A DNA stretch of 64,000 bases from Streptomyces sp. NBC_00554 (GCF_041431135.1 NZ_CP107799.1:620001-684000); one strand, 5' to 3'. Positions 17,765 through 26,039 are shown, numbered from the stretch's first letter. The notes: a model not told the origin generated them from the letters alone. Translations and numbers: made by a program.

Positions 17765-18906
17765 TCCTTCGTTCGCGCGGCATCGGTCACGGTTCGGACT
17801 CCCCGGGCGACCGCGAGCCGGGCGGCGCCCACGACCGTGCCCAGGTCTCCGACGGTGCTGCTGGTCACCTCGGTGGGCCAGCTGAGCCGGGCCAGCTCGG
17901 CGCGCACACCGGGCAGGAGCTGCGGATCCGCGCCCGTACTGCCGCCGAGCACGAGCAGCCCCGGGTCCAGTACTGCGGTCACGGCGGCGGCGAGCCGGCC
18001 GACGTCGACGGCATGGCGGTCGACGACCGTGCGGGCCGCGGGTCTGCCCTCACCGGCAAGGGCGAAGAGCCGCTCGGCGGTTCGCGGGCACGGCCCGTCG
18101 GCGTCCTGCCAGGCCTCGGCGGCCCGTCGCAGCAGGGAGCGGGCGCCGATGTACTCCTCCAGGGCCTCGTGGCGCGGATCCAGGCCGTCGTCCCACGGGT
18201 AGGGCAGCCGGGCGAGCTCACCGGCGGCTCCGTTCGCGCCGCGCAGCACCTGGCCCCCGATCACGACACCGAGGCCGATACCGACGCCGACCCGCAGATA
18301 GCCGAAGGTGTGACGGCCTCGGGCAGCGCCCTCGTGGAGTTCGGCGAGCGCCGCGCAGTTGACGTTGTTCTCCAGGTGCACCGGAACGCCGGGCGGCAGC
18401 GCCACGGCCACGGCGTCGAAGACGGGTCCGCCCTTGTCGGTCGCCGGCCGTGTTCCGTCACCCTCGCGTTCCGGCGGGGTGACGTCGCCGACCGCGACGA
18501 CGATGGTGCGCAGCGGCGCGTCCGCGCCGAGCACCGCGAGGGCCTCATGGACTACCTCCACGGCCTCCGCGCGTGAGCCGGTTGCCTCGGCGAGCAGGGT
18601 GCCGTCCAGGCCGCAGCCACGGACCCGGGTGAGGGCGGGGCCGAGGTCGACGGCAAGCACCGTGCCGGCGGCCGGCCCGATCCTGTATACGGCGGCGTTG
18701 CGACCGGTGCCGCTGGAGGCCGTGCCGGAATGCGCGGCGAGCCGGACGCCCTCCAGTTCCGCGACGGCGGAGGACACCGTCGGTTTGGACAGGCCCGCCA
18801 GGCTCGCGAGCTGCGGCCGGGTCGCGGTGCCCGCCTGGGCCAGCACGGCGAACACGGCGCTCGCGCTCTCGGTCAGACGGGGGGTGTTCGCCACATCGAG
18901 TTCCAC
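17761..18906 (-). CDS. ROK family transcriptional repressor
   Basis: The 381-residue protein has an N-terminal winged helix (VFAVLAQAGTATRPQLASLA, SKPTVSSAVAELE) and a ROK sugar-kinase-like body (VLAVDLGPALTRVRG, VHLENNVNCAALAELHEGAARG, GVGIGLGVVIGGQVLRGANGAAGE). Unusually, the CxCGxxGC zinc motif that normally follows the GxxGE/H element is missing: the stretch after GELARLPYPWDDG holds no cysteines. GTG 18906 has GGGGG 4 bases upstream, and the in-frame GTG 18924 has none. It sits upstream of, and in the same direction as, the ABC operon. A ROK-type palindrome lies in its own promoter. Confidence 0.87.
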   Translation of the reverse strand: MELDVANTPRLTESASAVFAVLAQAGTATRPQLASLAGLSKPTVSSAVAELEGVRLAAHSGTASSGTGRNAAVYRIGPAAGTVLAVDLGPALTRVRGCGLDGTLLAEATGSRAEAVEVVHEALAVLGADAPLRTIVVAVGDVTPPEREGDGTRPATDKGGPVFDAVAVALPPGVPVHLENNVNCAALAELHEGAARGRHTFGYLRVGVGIGLGVVIGGQVLRGANGAAGELARLPYPWDDGLDPRHEALEEYIGARSLLRRAAEAWQDADGPCPRTAERLFALAGEGRPAARTVVDRHAVDVGRLAAAVTAVLDPGLLVLGGSTGADPQLLPGVRAELARLSWPTEVTSSTVGDLGTVVGAARLAVARGVRTVTDAARTKD

Positions 18907-19023
18907 AGTTCCCCCAGAGGTCACGGGCCGCGATGCCGGGTGGATCGGCTCTGCCGGATGCGGCGATGGAAGGCGCCGGCGTCACGCACCCCCCGCGCGG
19001 AGCGGTCGAGTGGGCGACACCTC

Positions 19024-19061
19024 TTGACGCACTGTACTTCGTTAGTTAACTTCCTAACGAA
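19024..19061. promoter_or_regulatory. Divergent promoters with ROK-type palindromic operator
   Basis: TTCGTTAG (19038-19045) and CTAACGAA (19054-19061) form a perfect 8-bp inverted repeat with an 8-base centre. The TTAG...CTAA arms resemble XylR/ROK operators. On the plus strand TTGACG (19024-19029) and TAACTT (19047-19052) are spaced by 17 bases. On the minus strand TACAGT (complement of 19031-19036) is a good -10 for the ROK gene. The operator therefore overlaps both promoters and suggests autoregulation plus control of the kinase gene at 19389. Confidence 0.65.
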
Positions 19062-19117
19062 CGTCACGGTACTCGCCTGCCGTGTTCCACCAGAGGCCCG
19101 TCCCGGGGCTTCCCTAA

Positions 19118-19312
19118 GGCCTGTCTGGCAATTCCCGTCTGCCTCGCGACGCCATGCACGCACTCTCACCGCACCGGGCGCAGACCCAAGTACGTCCAGT
19201 ACGAGGGTCTACGCCCGGCACGCCGAGAGCACGCACCTACTGCGACACGAACTGCTGCCGCAGCGGGCGCGAGGCCGCCCTCCGGGCGACGACGGGAATT
19301 GCCAGACAGGCC
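19118..19312. repeat. 195-bp palindromic repeat element (MITE/REP-like) with 22-bp perfect terminal inverted repeats
   Basis: The ends 19118-19139 and 19291-19312 are exact inverted copies over 22 bp, starting GGCCTGTCTGGCAATTCC. Inside, arms 19154-19187 and 19205-19238 form a second, 34-position imperfect palindrome around GTAC-loop-GTAC. GCCTCGCG (19141-19148) pairs with CGCGAGGC (19268-19275). There is no reading frame of note and no transposase. No clear target-site duplication is visible (flanks CTAA and CTGG). It lies between the divergent ROK/kinase promoter and the kinase gene. It could be a non-autonomous transposable remnant or a structured RNA. Confidence 0.75.
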
Positions 19313-19388
19313 CTGGTTCCTCCACTTCCCTTCCTCCAGGCACGGTTCGCCCGCCGTCGCAGCACCGCGGAACGACGAAAGAGGATCC

Positions 19389-20288
19389 GTGCAGGAATCC
19401 GCATGCCTGGTCGTCGGTATCGACGTGGGCGGCACCAAGACGCATCTCCGCGCGCTCTCGGGCGACACCCTCGTGGCCGACCGCGTGCGCGCGAGCGGCG
19501 GCTGGCGGCCGCACGATCCCGTGGCCGCCGCCGGGTGGCTGGCCGCACTGCTCGCCGACACCCTTCCGGCGGGGGTGCGCCCCTCCGCGCTCGCCGTCGG
19601 CGGACACGACTGCGAGACCCCGCGCCAGTGCGCGCAGATACGTACCGCTCTCCAACTCCACTTCGACGCGCCCGCACTGGTCGTCGGCGATGCCCAACTC
19701 CTCGTCCCCGCCGCGGGCCTGGACAAGGGTGTGGGGCTGGTCGCGGGCACCGGTTCGGTGGCGGTGGGTCTGCTCGCCGACGGCAGCCCCGTGCAGGTCG
19801 GCGGCTGGGGCGCGGTACTGGGTGACGAGGGCGGCGCGGCCGGCCTCGTCCGCGAGGCGGTCCGGGCCGCATGGGCGGCGCACGACCGCGGCGAGGAGCC
19901 CGACGCGCTCGCGCTCGGCCTGCTGTCCGCGTTCGACGTCTCCGAAGTCCCCTTGCTCTGCGGGGCCCTTGAGCGCGCCACGGACATCTCCGCCGAGTGG
20001 GGCCGCCACGCGCCCGCCGTGTTCGCGGCGGCCGAGGCCGGATCGTTCCTCGCCCGCACGGTGATCGCCGAGGGCGGGCGGGCACTTGCCGCGCTCGTCG
20101 CGCGGCTCGCCGCACGCGGCGTGACCGTCGACGACGTCGTGGTCGCGGGCAGTACGGTCCTCGCCCAACCGTCGTTGTACGAGGCGTTCGTGTCCTCCCT
20201 GGCGACCGCCGTCCCAACGGCCCGGCCGAGGCCTCTGCGGGCGCCGCCGGTCGAGGGAGCCGTCGCGATGGCCCGTTCACTCGTCTGA
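19389..20288 (+). CDS. BadF/BadG/BcrA/BcrD-type ATPase, probable N-acetylglucosamine/sugar kinase
   Basis: The 299-residue protein has the ASKHA phosphate-1 motif VVGIDVGGTKTHLRAL at the N-terminus, a phosphate-2 motif VAGTGSVAVGLLADG and a late adenosine-side motif VVVAGSTVLAQP. This matches GlcNAc-kinase-like members of the BadF family. GTG 19389 has AAAGAGGA upstream, and upstream in-frame codons would run into the palindromic repeat element. It is divergent from the ROK repressor and probably shares its operator, so it likely phosphorylates the sugar handled by the neighbouring ABC operon. The substrate is inferred only. Confidence 0.82.
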   Translation: MQESACLVVGIDVGGTKTHLRALSGDTLVADRVRASGGWRPHDPVAAAGWLAALLADTLPAGVRPSALAVGGHDCETPRQCAQIRTALQLHFDAPALVVGDAQLLVPAAGLDKGVGLVAGTGSVAVGLLADGSPVQVGGWGAVLGDEGGAAGLVREAVRAAWAAHDRGEEPDALALGLLSAFDVSEVPLLCGALERATDISAEWGRHAPAVFAAAEAGSFLARTVIAEGGRALAALVARLAARGVTVDDVVVAGSTVLAQPSLYEAFVSSLATAVPTARPRPLRAPPVEGAVAMARSLV

Positions 20289-20460
20289 CACGTGCTGGTC
20301 GTCGTGCCTCCCCCGTTCCGACATTACTCATCAGTAGTTCTTCGCTGGTGCGCCCCAGTAAGCGCATTCAGCACACATGTGTATCCCGGCGCCCCACGAG
20401 CCGGCACCGATCGCACCGACTCGCCGGCCGCAGGGCCGAAGAACTCAAGAGAGGCAGCCC

Positions 20461-22398
20461 ATGCCGTCCTCCGCCGGGAAGCAGTCCCCCGCATCGCTCA
20501 CCGAACGCGCCGTGAACCGACGCGGATTCCTCAAGACCTCCCTGGGCGCCACGGCCGGCGTGGTGGCCGCGCCCACCCTGGCCACCTGGCTTGCTGCCAC
20601 GGACGCGAAGGCCGCCACGGGCTCCACCGCGTTCGTCGACAGCTACACCACCAACGTCGTGGCCAACACGACGCCGGAGACCAACGCGGTCATCCGGATT
20701 CTCGGCGGCATGAGCAAGGTGTGGAAGACCGGCGGCGCCTGGAACACGGGCACACCGCTGAAGCCCGAGGTATTGCGCGCGAACATGCGCTACTGCGCCA
20801 GGATCACCGCCGCCCGCACCGAGGCACAGGCGAAGGAGGCATTCATCTATGACCGGCAGCACCAGAGTTACGCGATGATCGCCGGCCTCGGCCCGCTCGC
20901 CGACCTCTACAAGTCGGGCGCCAAGGCGGTCACTTCGATCACCAGCGCACCCGACGGCACTCCTTCGGGCAAGATCAGCGACGCCGTGCCCGCCGACGCG
21001 CCCGCCGGTTCCGCCCAGGGCGCGGGCTCCTACGACTCCGCGCTCGGCACGGTCGCCAAGCTGGTCGACACGGTGCGCGGCCCGTTCGCCTCCGGCAACC
21101 CGGCCAAGTACTCCTTCCAGTACCCGCGTCCGTGGCGCATGACGGAGGACAGCGAGGTCGTCGACACGGGCAAGGTCGACGCGCTCGGCTACCCCGTGTA
21201 CGACTCCGACGTGGTCGTCGCCCCGCAGTTGCTGTGGCAGCGCAGCGCGACCACGGCCGACGACGGCGGCTTCCCCAGCGGGCACACCAACGCCTTCTAC
21301 CTGGCGGCCCTGGCGTTCGCGTACGCCGTGCCGGAGCGGTTCCAGGAGCTGGTGGCACGTGCCTCCGAGCTCAGCCACACCCGGATCATGTCGGGCATGC
21401 ACTCGCCCGTCGACGTGATGGGCGGCCGGACCATGGCCACCGCGCTGGCCGCCGCCACGCTGGCCGATCCGCAGTACGCGGCCCTCAAGGCCGCGGCGCG
21501 CGCCCAGGCCGCCGCGTACTTCCAGCAGCAGACCGGTACGACGGCTGACACGCTGTACGCCTACGCGCACTCGGCGGACGTCGAGACCGACAAGTACGCC
21601 GACCGGGACGCCAACTCCCGCGCGCTCACCCCGCGTCTGACGTACATCCTGACGCGGCACGGCCGCTCCGAGGACATCACCGTGCCCAAGGGCGCCGAGG
21701 TCCTCCTCGAGACACGGCTCCCCTACCTCGACGCGGCCCAGCGCCGCGAGGTGCTCCGTACGACCGCGCTGCCCTCCGGGTACGTCCTGCTCGACGGCGA
21801 CGAGCAGTGGGGGCGCCTCAACCTCTTCGCCGCCGCCGACGGGTACGGGGCCTTCGACTCCGACGTGACCGTCACCCTGAACGCGGCCGACGGGGGCTTC
21901 GGTGCCGCGGACACCTGGCGCAACGACATCTCCGGGTGCGGAGGCCTCGTCAAGCGCGGCAGCGGCTCGCTGACTCTGACGGGAGCCAACCGTCACACGG
22001 GCGGCACGGTGCTGGAAGCGGGCACGCTGGCCGCCGGTTCCGCGGGCGCGCTGGGACACGGTGACGTCCGGGTGCAGGGCGGCACACTGCGGGCGACCAC
22101 GGCCACGCGGGTGCGCGGCTCCTACACACAGGCGTCCGGCGCGACCCTGGACGTGACGCTCCGCGCGGGGCGGATACCCGCGCTCACGGTGGACCGGCGG
22201 GTCCTGCTCGGCGGGGAGAGTGTCCTCTCGCTCCGGCTGGACGCTTCCCGTCCGCCGGCCACGGGGACCACGGTTCCGGTGATCGCGGCGCCCTCTCTGC
22301 GGGGCCAGTTCGGTCGTATCGAGGTACAGGCGGACGGGTACCGGGCGGTGCCCGTGTACACGGCCGCGGGCCTGTCCGTACGGCTGACCAGGCGCTGA
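20461..22398 (+). CDS. Tat-exported vanadium-dependent haloperoxidase/PAP2-like protein with C-terminal beta-repeat region
   Basis: The 645-residue protein has a twin-arginine signal (NRRGFLKTSLGATAG). Its catalytic domain carries the full vanadate/phosphate-binding set: K216-x6-R223-P, PSGH at 272-275 and R308-x5-H314-x3-D318. It therefore acts outside the membrane as either a phosphatase or a haloperoxidase. From about residue 470 the C-terminal part is beta-rich, with a passenger-associated strand repeat (VKRGSGSLTLTGANRHTGGT, LEAGTLAAGSAGALG), a motif better known from Gram-negative autotransporters. ATG 20461 has GAGAGG 7 bases upstream. A terminator follows directly. Halogenation versus dephosphorylation cannot be settled from sequence. 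Confidence 0.82.
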   Translation: MPSSAGKQSPASLTERAVNRRGFLKTSLGATAGVVAAPTLATWLAATDAKAATGSTAFVDSYTTNVVANTTPETNAVIRILGGMSKVWKTGGAWNTGTPLKPEVLRANMRYCARITAARTEAQAKEAFIYDRQHQSYAMIAGLGPLADLYKSGAKAVTSITSAPDGTPSGKISDAVPADAPAGSAQGAGSYDSALGTVAKLVDTVRGPFASGNPAKYSFQYPRPWRMTEDSEVVDTGKVDALGYPVYDSDVVVAPQLLWQRSATTADDGGFPSGHTNAFYLAALAFAYAVPERFQELVARASELSHTRIMSGMHSPVDVMGGRTMATALAAATLADPQYAALKAAARAQAAAYFQQQTGTTADTLYAYAHSADVETDKYADRDANSRALTPRLTYILTRHGRSEDITVPKGAEVLLETRLPYLDAAQRREVLRTTALPSGYVLLDGDEQWGRLNLFAAADGYGAFDSDVTVTLNAADGGFGAADTWRNDISGCGGLVKRGSGSLTLTGANRHTGGTVLEAGTLAAGSAGALGHGDVRVQGGTLRATTATRVRGSYTQASGATLDVTLRAGRIPALTVDRRVLLGGESVLSLRLDASRPPATGTTVPVIAAPSLRGQFGRIEVQADGYRAVPVYTAAGLSVRLTRR

Positions 22399-22407
22399 TC
22401 TTTTGCC

Positions 22408-22441
22408 CGGGGAGGTGCGGTGACCGGCACCCACCTCCCCG
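22408..22441 (+). terminator. Hairpin terminator after the haloperoxidase-like gene
   Basis: CGGGGAGGTG (22408-22417) and CACCTCCCCG (22432-22441) pair perfectly over 10 bp around a 14-base loop. The hairpin begins 9 bases after the stop, preceded by TTTT. The GGGGAGG in its left arm looks like a ribosome site for GTG 22420 but is better explained by the hairpin. Confidence 0.7.
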
Positions 22442-22497
22442 AGCGTGATGTCCGATTTCCGCCAGCGCAGAGCCGCGTCCTGGCACACAGTGGAAGC

Positions 22498-23985
22498 GTG
22501 ACGACCGACGACAGCAGGTACGAGGCGGTGTGCAGCCGCGATGGCCGGTTCGACGGTGAGTTCTTCTTCGCCGTGTCCACGACCGGGATCTACTGCCGCC
22601 CCAGTTGCCCGGCGACCACACCCAAGCGGCACAACGTGCGCTTCTTCCCGACCGCGGCCGCAGCGCAGGGCTCCGGGTTCCGGGCCTGCCGCCGCTGCCG
22701 CCCCGACGCGGTGCCCGGCTCGGCCGAGTGGAACGCCCGCGCTGATGTGGTGGGCCGTGCGATGCGGCTGATCGGCGACGGTGTCGTGGACCGCGAGGGC
22801 GTGGCCGGGCTCGCCGCGCGCCTGGGCTACAGCGCCCGGCAGGTACAGCGGCAGCTGAACGCCGAGGTGGGCGCCGGACCGATCGCGCTGGCGCGGGCGC
22901 AGCGGGCCCACACCGCGCGGATCCTGCTCCAGACCACGACCCTGCAGGCCGCCGAGATCGCCTTCGCGGCCGGCTTCGCCAGCGTGCGGCAGTTCAACGA
23001 CACCGTCCGGGAGATCTACGCACTCACGCCCAGCGGGCTCCGCGCGGCGAAACCGGGGCGGTCCACACGCTACGGATCGGTCGGTACGGCGAACGGAGCG
23101 GGCGGGGTGCCCCTGCGGCTCGCCCACCGCGGCCCGTACGCGGCCGCCGAGGTGTTCGACCACCTGGGCGAGCGGGCCATCACGGGCGTCGAGGAGATCA
23201 CCGGCGAACGCGGTGCGCGGACGTACCGACGGACCCTGCACCTGCCCCATGGCACGGGTGTCGCGGAGGTCGGCGAGGTGCTCGGCTCCGGCTGGCTCAC
23301 GTGCCATCTGCACCTCGGCGATCTGCGCGACCTGACGACGGCGACCCAGCGCGTCCGGCGTCTGTTCGACCTGGACGCCGACCCGTACGCGGTCGGCGAG
23401 CGGCTGGGCGCCGATCCCGCGCTCGCGCCGCTGGTCGCGCTGCGCCCGGGGCTACGGGCCCCGGGTTCCGCCGATCCGCACGAGCTCGCCGTCCGCGCGG
23501 TACTCGGCCAGCAGGTCTCCGTGGCCGCCGGGCGGAAGCTCGGCAGCGCTCTGGTCGCCGCCTACGGGCAGCCTCTCGCCGTGCCCAGTGGCGGGCTCAC
23601 GCATGTCTTCCCCACCGCCGACGCCCTGGCCGAGGCGTCACTCGGCGAGCTCGGCATGCCCGACGCGCGCCGCGACACCGTGCGTACGGTCGCCGGCGCG
23701 CTCGCCGACGGCACCGTGAGCCTCGACGCGGGCGCCGACCGCGACGAGGCCGAGAAGGCTCTGCTCGGCCTGCGCGGTGTCGGCCCCTGGACCGCCGGCT
23801 ACATCCGGATGCGCGCCCTGGGCGACCCGGACGTACTCCTCACCGGCGACGTGGCGATCCGGGCCGGGATGCGCCACGCGGGCGCCGAGGCGGTCGACGC
23901 CGAAGCCTGGCGGCCCTGGCGGACGTACGCCATGCACTACTTCTGGAGCGCCGCCGCCGACCGGCGCCGACCCGCCGGGGCGTGA
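22498..23985 (+). CDS. Ada-AlkA fusion: methyl-sensing regulator and 3-methyladenine DNA glycosylase
   Basis: The 495-residue protein joins an Ada N-terminal zinc domain with cysteines 33, 37, 64 and 67 (GIYCRPSCPA, FRACRRCRPD; Cys33 is the expected methylphosphotriester acceptor), an AraC-type HTH (about 80-170; YSARQVQRQLNAEVG, AAEIAFAAGFASVRQFN), an AlkA N-domain and a HhH-GPD glycosylase (LRGVGPWTAGYIRMRALG with the downstream catalytic Asp in TGDVAIR). It would sense alkylated DNA, activate repair genes and excise 3-methyladenine. GTG 22498 was chosen because the longer start at 22420 lies within the terminator hairpin. The ogt and 2OG-oxygenase genes follow in the same direction. Confidence 0.9.
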   Translation: MTTDDSRYEAVCSRDGRFDGEFFFAVSTTGIYCRPSCPATTPKRHNVRFFPTAAAAQGSGFRACRRCRPDAVPGSAEWNARADVVGRAMRLIGDGVVDREGVAGLAARLGYSARQVQRQLNAEVGAGPIALARAQRAHTARILLQTTTLQAAEIAFAAGFASVRQFNDTVREIYALTPSGLRAAKPGRSTRYGSVGTANGAGGVPLRLAHRGPYAAAEVFDHLGERAITGVEEITGERGARTYRRTLHLPHGTGVAEVGEVLGSGWLTCHLHLGDLRDLTTATQRVRRLFDLDADPYAVGERLGADPALAPLVALRPGLRAPGSADPHELAVRAVLGQQVSVAAGRKLGSALVAAYGQPLAVPSGGLTHVFPTADALAEASLGELGMPDARRDTVRTVAGALADGTVSLDAGADRDEAEKALLGLRGVGPWTAGYIRMRALGDPDVLLTGDVAIRAGMRHAGAEAVDAEAWRPWRTYAMHYFWSAAADRRRPAGA

Positions 23986-24075
23986 CGTCCGAATCCCGCC
24001 GGCATCGGTGCCCGCGACACCTCATTGTTGGAGGTGGAAGAGATGGAAACGGAATCGGAAGAGAGGACATGACTG

Positions 24076-24594
24076 ATGACGGTCTACACGACGATCGACA
24101 GCCCCCTGGGTGAACTCCTGCTCGTGGGCGAGGAGTCGGCCACGGCGAAGGGCGGCACGGCGCTCGCCTCGCTGTCGATGCCCGGCCAGAAATCCGGTGC
24201 GGTCGTCCAGGATGGCTGGGTCGAGGACGCGGACGCGTTCGTGGAGATCGTCTCCCAGCTGCGCTCCTATTTCGACGGCAGGCTGACCCACTTCGACATC
24301 GAGTACGTCGGCGGCGGCAGCGAGTTCCAGCAGCGGGTGTGGAAGGCCCTCGAGGTCATCCCGTACGGGACCACCCTCAGCTACGGCGAGATCGCCGCGC
24401 AGATCGGCGCGTCGAGAGCTGCGGTGCGTGCCGTGGGTACGGCGATCGGCGCGAATCCGCTCCTTGTCGTGCGCCCCTGCCACCGCGTGATCGGCGCGAA
24501 CGGCGCGCTCACCGGCTACGCGGGCGGGCTGGAGCGCAAGCAGCGGCTCCTGGAGCTGGAGAACGTGCTTCCGGCCGCTCTCCCGTCGTCATGA
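24076..24594 (+). CDS. ogt: Methylated-DNA--[protein]-cysteine S-methyltransferase
   Basis: The 172-residue protein has the active-site motif PCHRVIG with acceptor Cys135, the arginine-finger helix SRAAVRAVGTAIGANPLL and the DNA-binding HTH YGEIAAQIGAS. It removes alkyl groups from O6-alkylguanine in a suicide reaction. It follows the Ada-AlkA gene by 90 bases. A nine-codon frame (24043-24072) with GGAGG 8 bases upstream ends 3 bases before this start and could couple its translation. The stop overlaps the next gene by 4 bases (ATGA). Confidence 0.92.
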   Translation: MTVYTTIDSPLGELLLVGEESATAKGGTALASLSMPGQKSGAVVQDGWVEDADAFVEIVSQLRSYFDGRLTHFDIEYVGGGSEFQQRVWKALEVIPYGTTLSYGEIAAQIGASRAAVRAVGTAIGANPLLVVRPCHRVIGANGALTGYAGGLERKQRLLELENVLPAALPSS

Positions 24595-25337
24595 CCGGCA
24601 CAAGGCGGGCGGCGGTAGTGCACCCGGTCAGCCGCGTGGCAGATCGCGTCGGGGCCGGTGACTGGGACGCGTTGGCCGCCGAGCTCGACGAACACGGCAG
24701 CGCGCTCACCGGTCCGTTGCTGTCGCCCGACGAGTGCCACGAGATCGCCGCCCTGTACGACGACACCGACCGCTTCCGTACGACCGTCGACATGGCCAGG
24801 CACCGCTTCGGCTCCGGCCAGTACCGCTACTTCACCCACGAACTGCCGGTTGCAGTAAGGGAGTTGCGCGAGGCGTTCTACCCGCGTCTGCTGCCGATCG
24901 CCCGCGACTGGGCCGGCAGGCTCGGACAACCGGCGCCCTGGCCCGACCGCCTGGAGGAGTGGGTGGCGATGTGCCATGCGGCCGGGCAGGCCAAGTCCGC
25001 GCAGATCCTGCTGCGTTACGGGCCCGGCGACTGGAACGCCCTGCACCGCGACGTGTTCGGCGAGATGCTCTTCCCGCTCCAGGTCGTCGTCGGCCTCGAC
25101 GCCCCCGGAGTGGACTTCACCGGCGGCGAGTTCATCATGACGGAGCAGCGTCCGCGTGCGCAGTCCCGCGCTTCCTCCACGACCCTGCCGCAGGGGCACG
25201 GCCTGGTCTTCACGACCCGCGACCGGCCGGTGGCCTCCAAGCGCGGCTGGTCGACCGGCCCGATGCGGCACGGGGTGAGCACCGTCCGCTCCGGGCGCCG
25301 TCACACGCTGGGCCTCGTCTTCCACGACGCCGCCTGA
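24591..25337 (+). CDS. 2OG-Fe(II) oxygenase, probable alkylation-damage repair partner
   Basis: The 248-residue protein has the iron triad His152-x-Asp154 (ALHRDVFG) and His227 (MRHGVS), with Arg236/Arg237 (SGRRHTLGL) positioned to bind 2-oxoglutarate. These are the hallmarks of the dioxygenase superfamily that includes AlkB. Start ATG 24591 overlaps the ogt stop by 4 bases, so it is co-translated with ogt and the Ada-AlkA fusion. This context suggests oxidative dealkylation of DNA or nucleotides, though the substrate is inferred. Confidence 0.82.
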   Translation: MTGTRRAAVVHPVSRVADRVGAGDWDALAAELDEHGSALTGPLLSPDECHEIAALYDDTDRFRTTVDMARHRFGSGQYRYFTHELPVAVRELREAFYPRLLPIARDWAGRLGQPAPWPDRLEEWVAMCHAAGQAKSAQILLRYGPGDWNALHRDVFGEMLFPLQVVVGLDAPGVDFTGGEFIMTEQRPRAQSRASSTTLPQGHGLVFTTRDRPVASKRGWSTGPMRHGVSTVRSGRRHTLGLVFHDAA

Positions 25338-25456
25338 CCTCACCTTTCGGCTCGGCCGCGAATCCGGCTCGCGGCTTGCGAACGCGGTGTTTCCGTTCTG
25401 CGAACAGGCAGCCGCAGCCGAAGACATGGGCTGACCGCCGGTGTGAGCATGTGCGC

Positions 25457-26005
25457 ATGCTCCAGGGAGAAGATCACGCGGCCGGGCTCTCAGCCCACAC
25501 CCGTTCACAAGGAACCGTCATACCCCTGCCGCCCACAACTGTCCGCTGGGTGACCGAGGACTGGGACGCCCCGGCTCCGGCCCTGCTCCGCGAACAGATG
25601 TCCGCCGAGCTGGCGCCGCGCTACGCACCGGTCGCCCACCGCCGTGTACGCCCGCCCCAGCCGACGGCCGAGGAGATCGTCGTCACCTGGGTCGCGTACG
25701 CGGACGGCGTCCCGGTGGCCACCGCCTCGCTGCGCAGGCTGCCCGACCGGCACGAGGTGAAGCGGGTGTTCGTCCATCCCGGTCACCGCGGCCGGGGTCT
25801 CGCCCGAGCGGCGCTCCGGGCGGTGGAGTCTTCCGCGCTCGGGCTCGGTGTCGGGCGGTTGTGGCTGCAGACGGGCGAGTTCCAGCCGGAGGCCCAGGCG
25901 CTCTACGCACGGGAGGGCTGGCAGCGGGTGCGGCCGTACGCTCCGTACGACCGCAACCCGTTCAGCATCTGCTTCACCAAAACGCTGCAGCCTCTGTCCC
26001 GTTGA
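25457..26005 (+). CDS. GNAT family N-acetyltransferase
   Basis: The product of up to 182 residues carries the GNAT core: VAYADGVPVATASLRRLP strands, the acetyl-CoA loop VHPGHRGRGLARAAL and the terminal LYAREGWQRVRPY. The substrate is not predictable. The start is uncertain. ATG 25457 is used here, but an internal GTG about 31 codons later (VTEDWDAP) would still keep the domain, and no clear ribosome site is visible for either. A hairpin terminator follows. Confidence 0.75.
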   Translation: MLQGEDHAAGLSAHTRSQGTVIPLPPTTVRWVTEDWDAPAPALLREQMSAELAPRYAPVAHRRVRPPQPTAEEIVVTWVAYADGVPVATASLRRLPDRHEVKRVFVHPGHRGRGLARAALRAVESSALGLGVGRLWLQTGEFQPEAQALYAREGWQRVRPYAPYDRNPFSICFTKTLQPLSR

Positions 26006-26010
26006 CGTGC

Positions 26011-26039
26011 ACGCGGACCCCGCAGCCTGGGGCCCGCGT
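26011..26039. terminator. Hairpin between convergent GNAT and LLM genes
   Basis: ACGCGGACCCC (26011-26021) and GGGGCCCGCGT (26029-26039) pair with one mismatch over 11 positions around a 7-base loop. It lies 5 bases after the GNAT stop and touches the stop of the convergent flavin monooxygenase, so it can serve both. Confidence 0.65.

Noticed and set aside
20373..20382. Ten-base palindrome ACACATGTGT upstream of the haloperoxidase-like gene
   Set aside because: It is short and likely by chance; no second copy or partner regulator was seen, so it is not listed as an operator.
22409..22422. GGGGAGG followed by GTG 22420 as the start of the Ada-AlkA gene
   Set aside because: The G-rich site is the left arm of a perfect terminator hairpin. 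Conserved Ada sequence begins near GTG 22498.
20368..23313. Very long minus-strand reading frame (about 980 codons)
   Set aside because: It runs antisense through the haloperoxidase-like and Ada-AlkA genes, is Arg/Gly/Val-rich without domain motifs, and reflects the third-position G+C bias of the real genes.
24043..24072. Nine-codon upstream ORF before ogt with a good ribosome site
   Set aside because: It is too short to support as a gene. It is mentioned only as a possible coupling device in the ogt entry.
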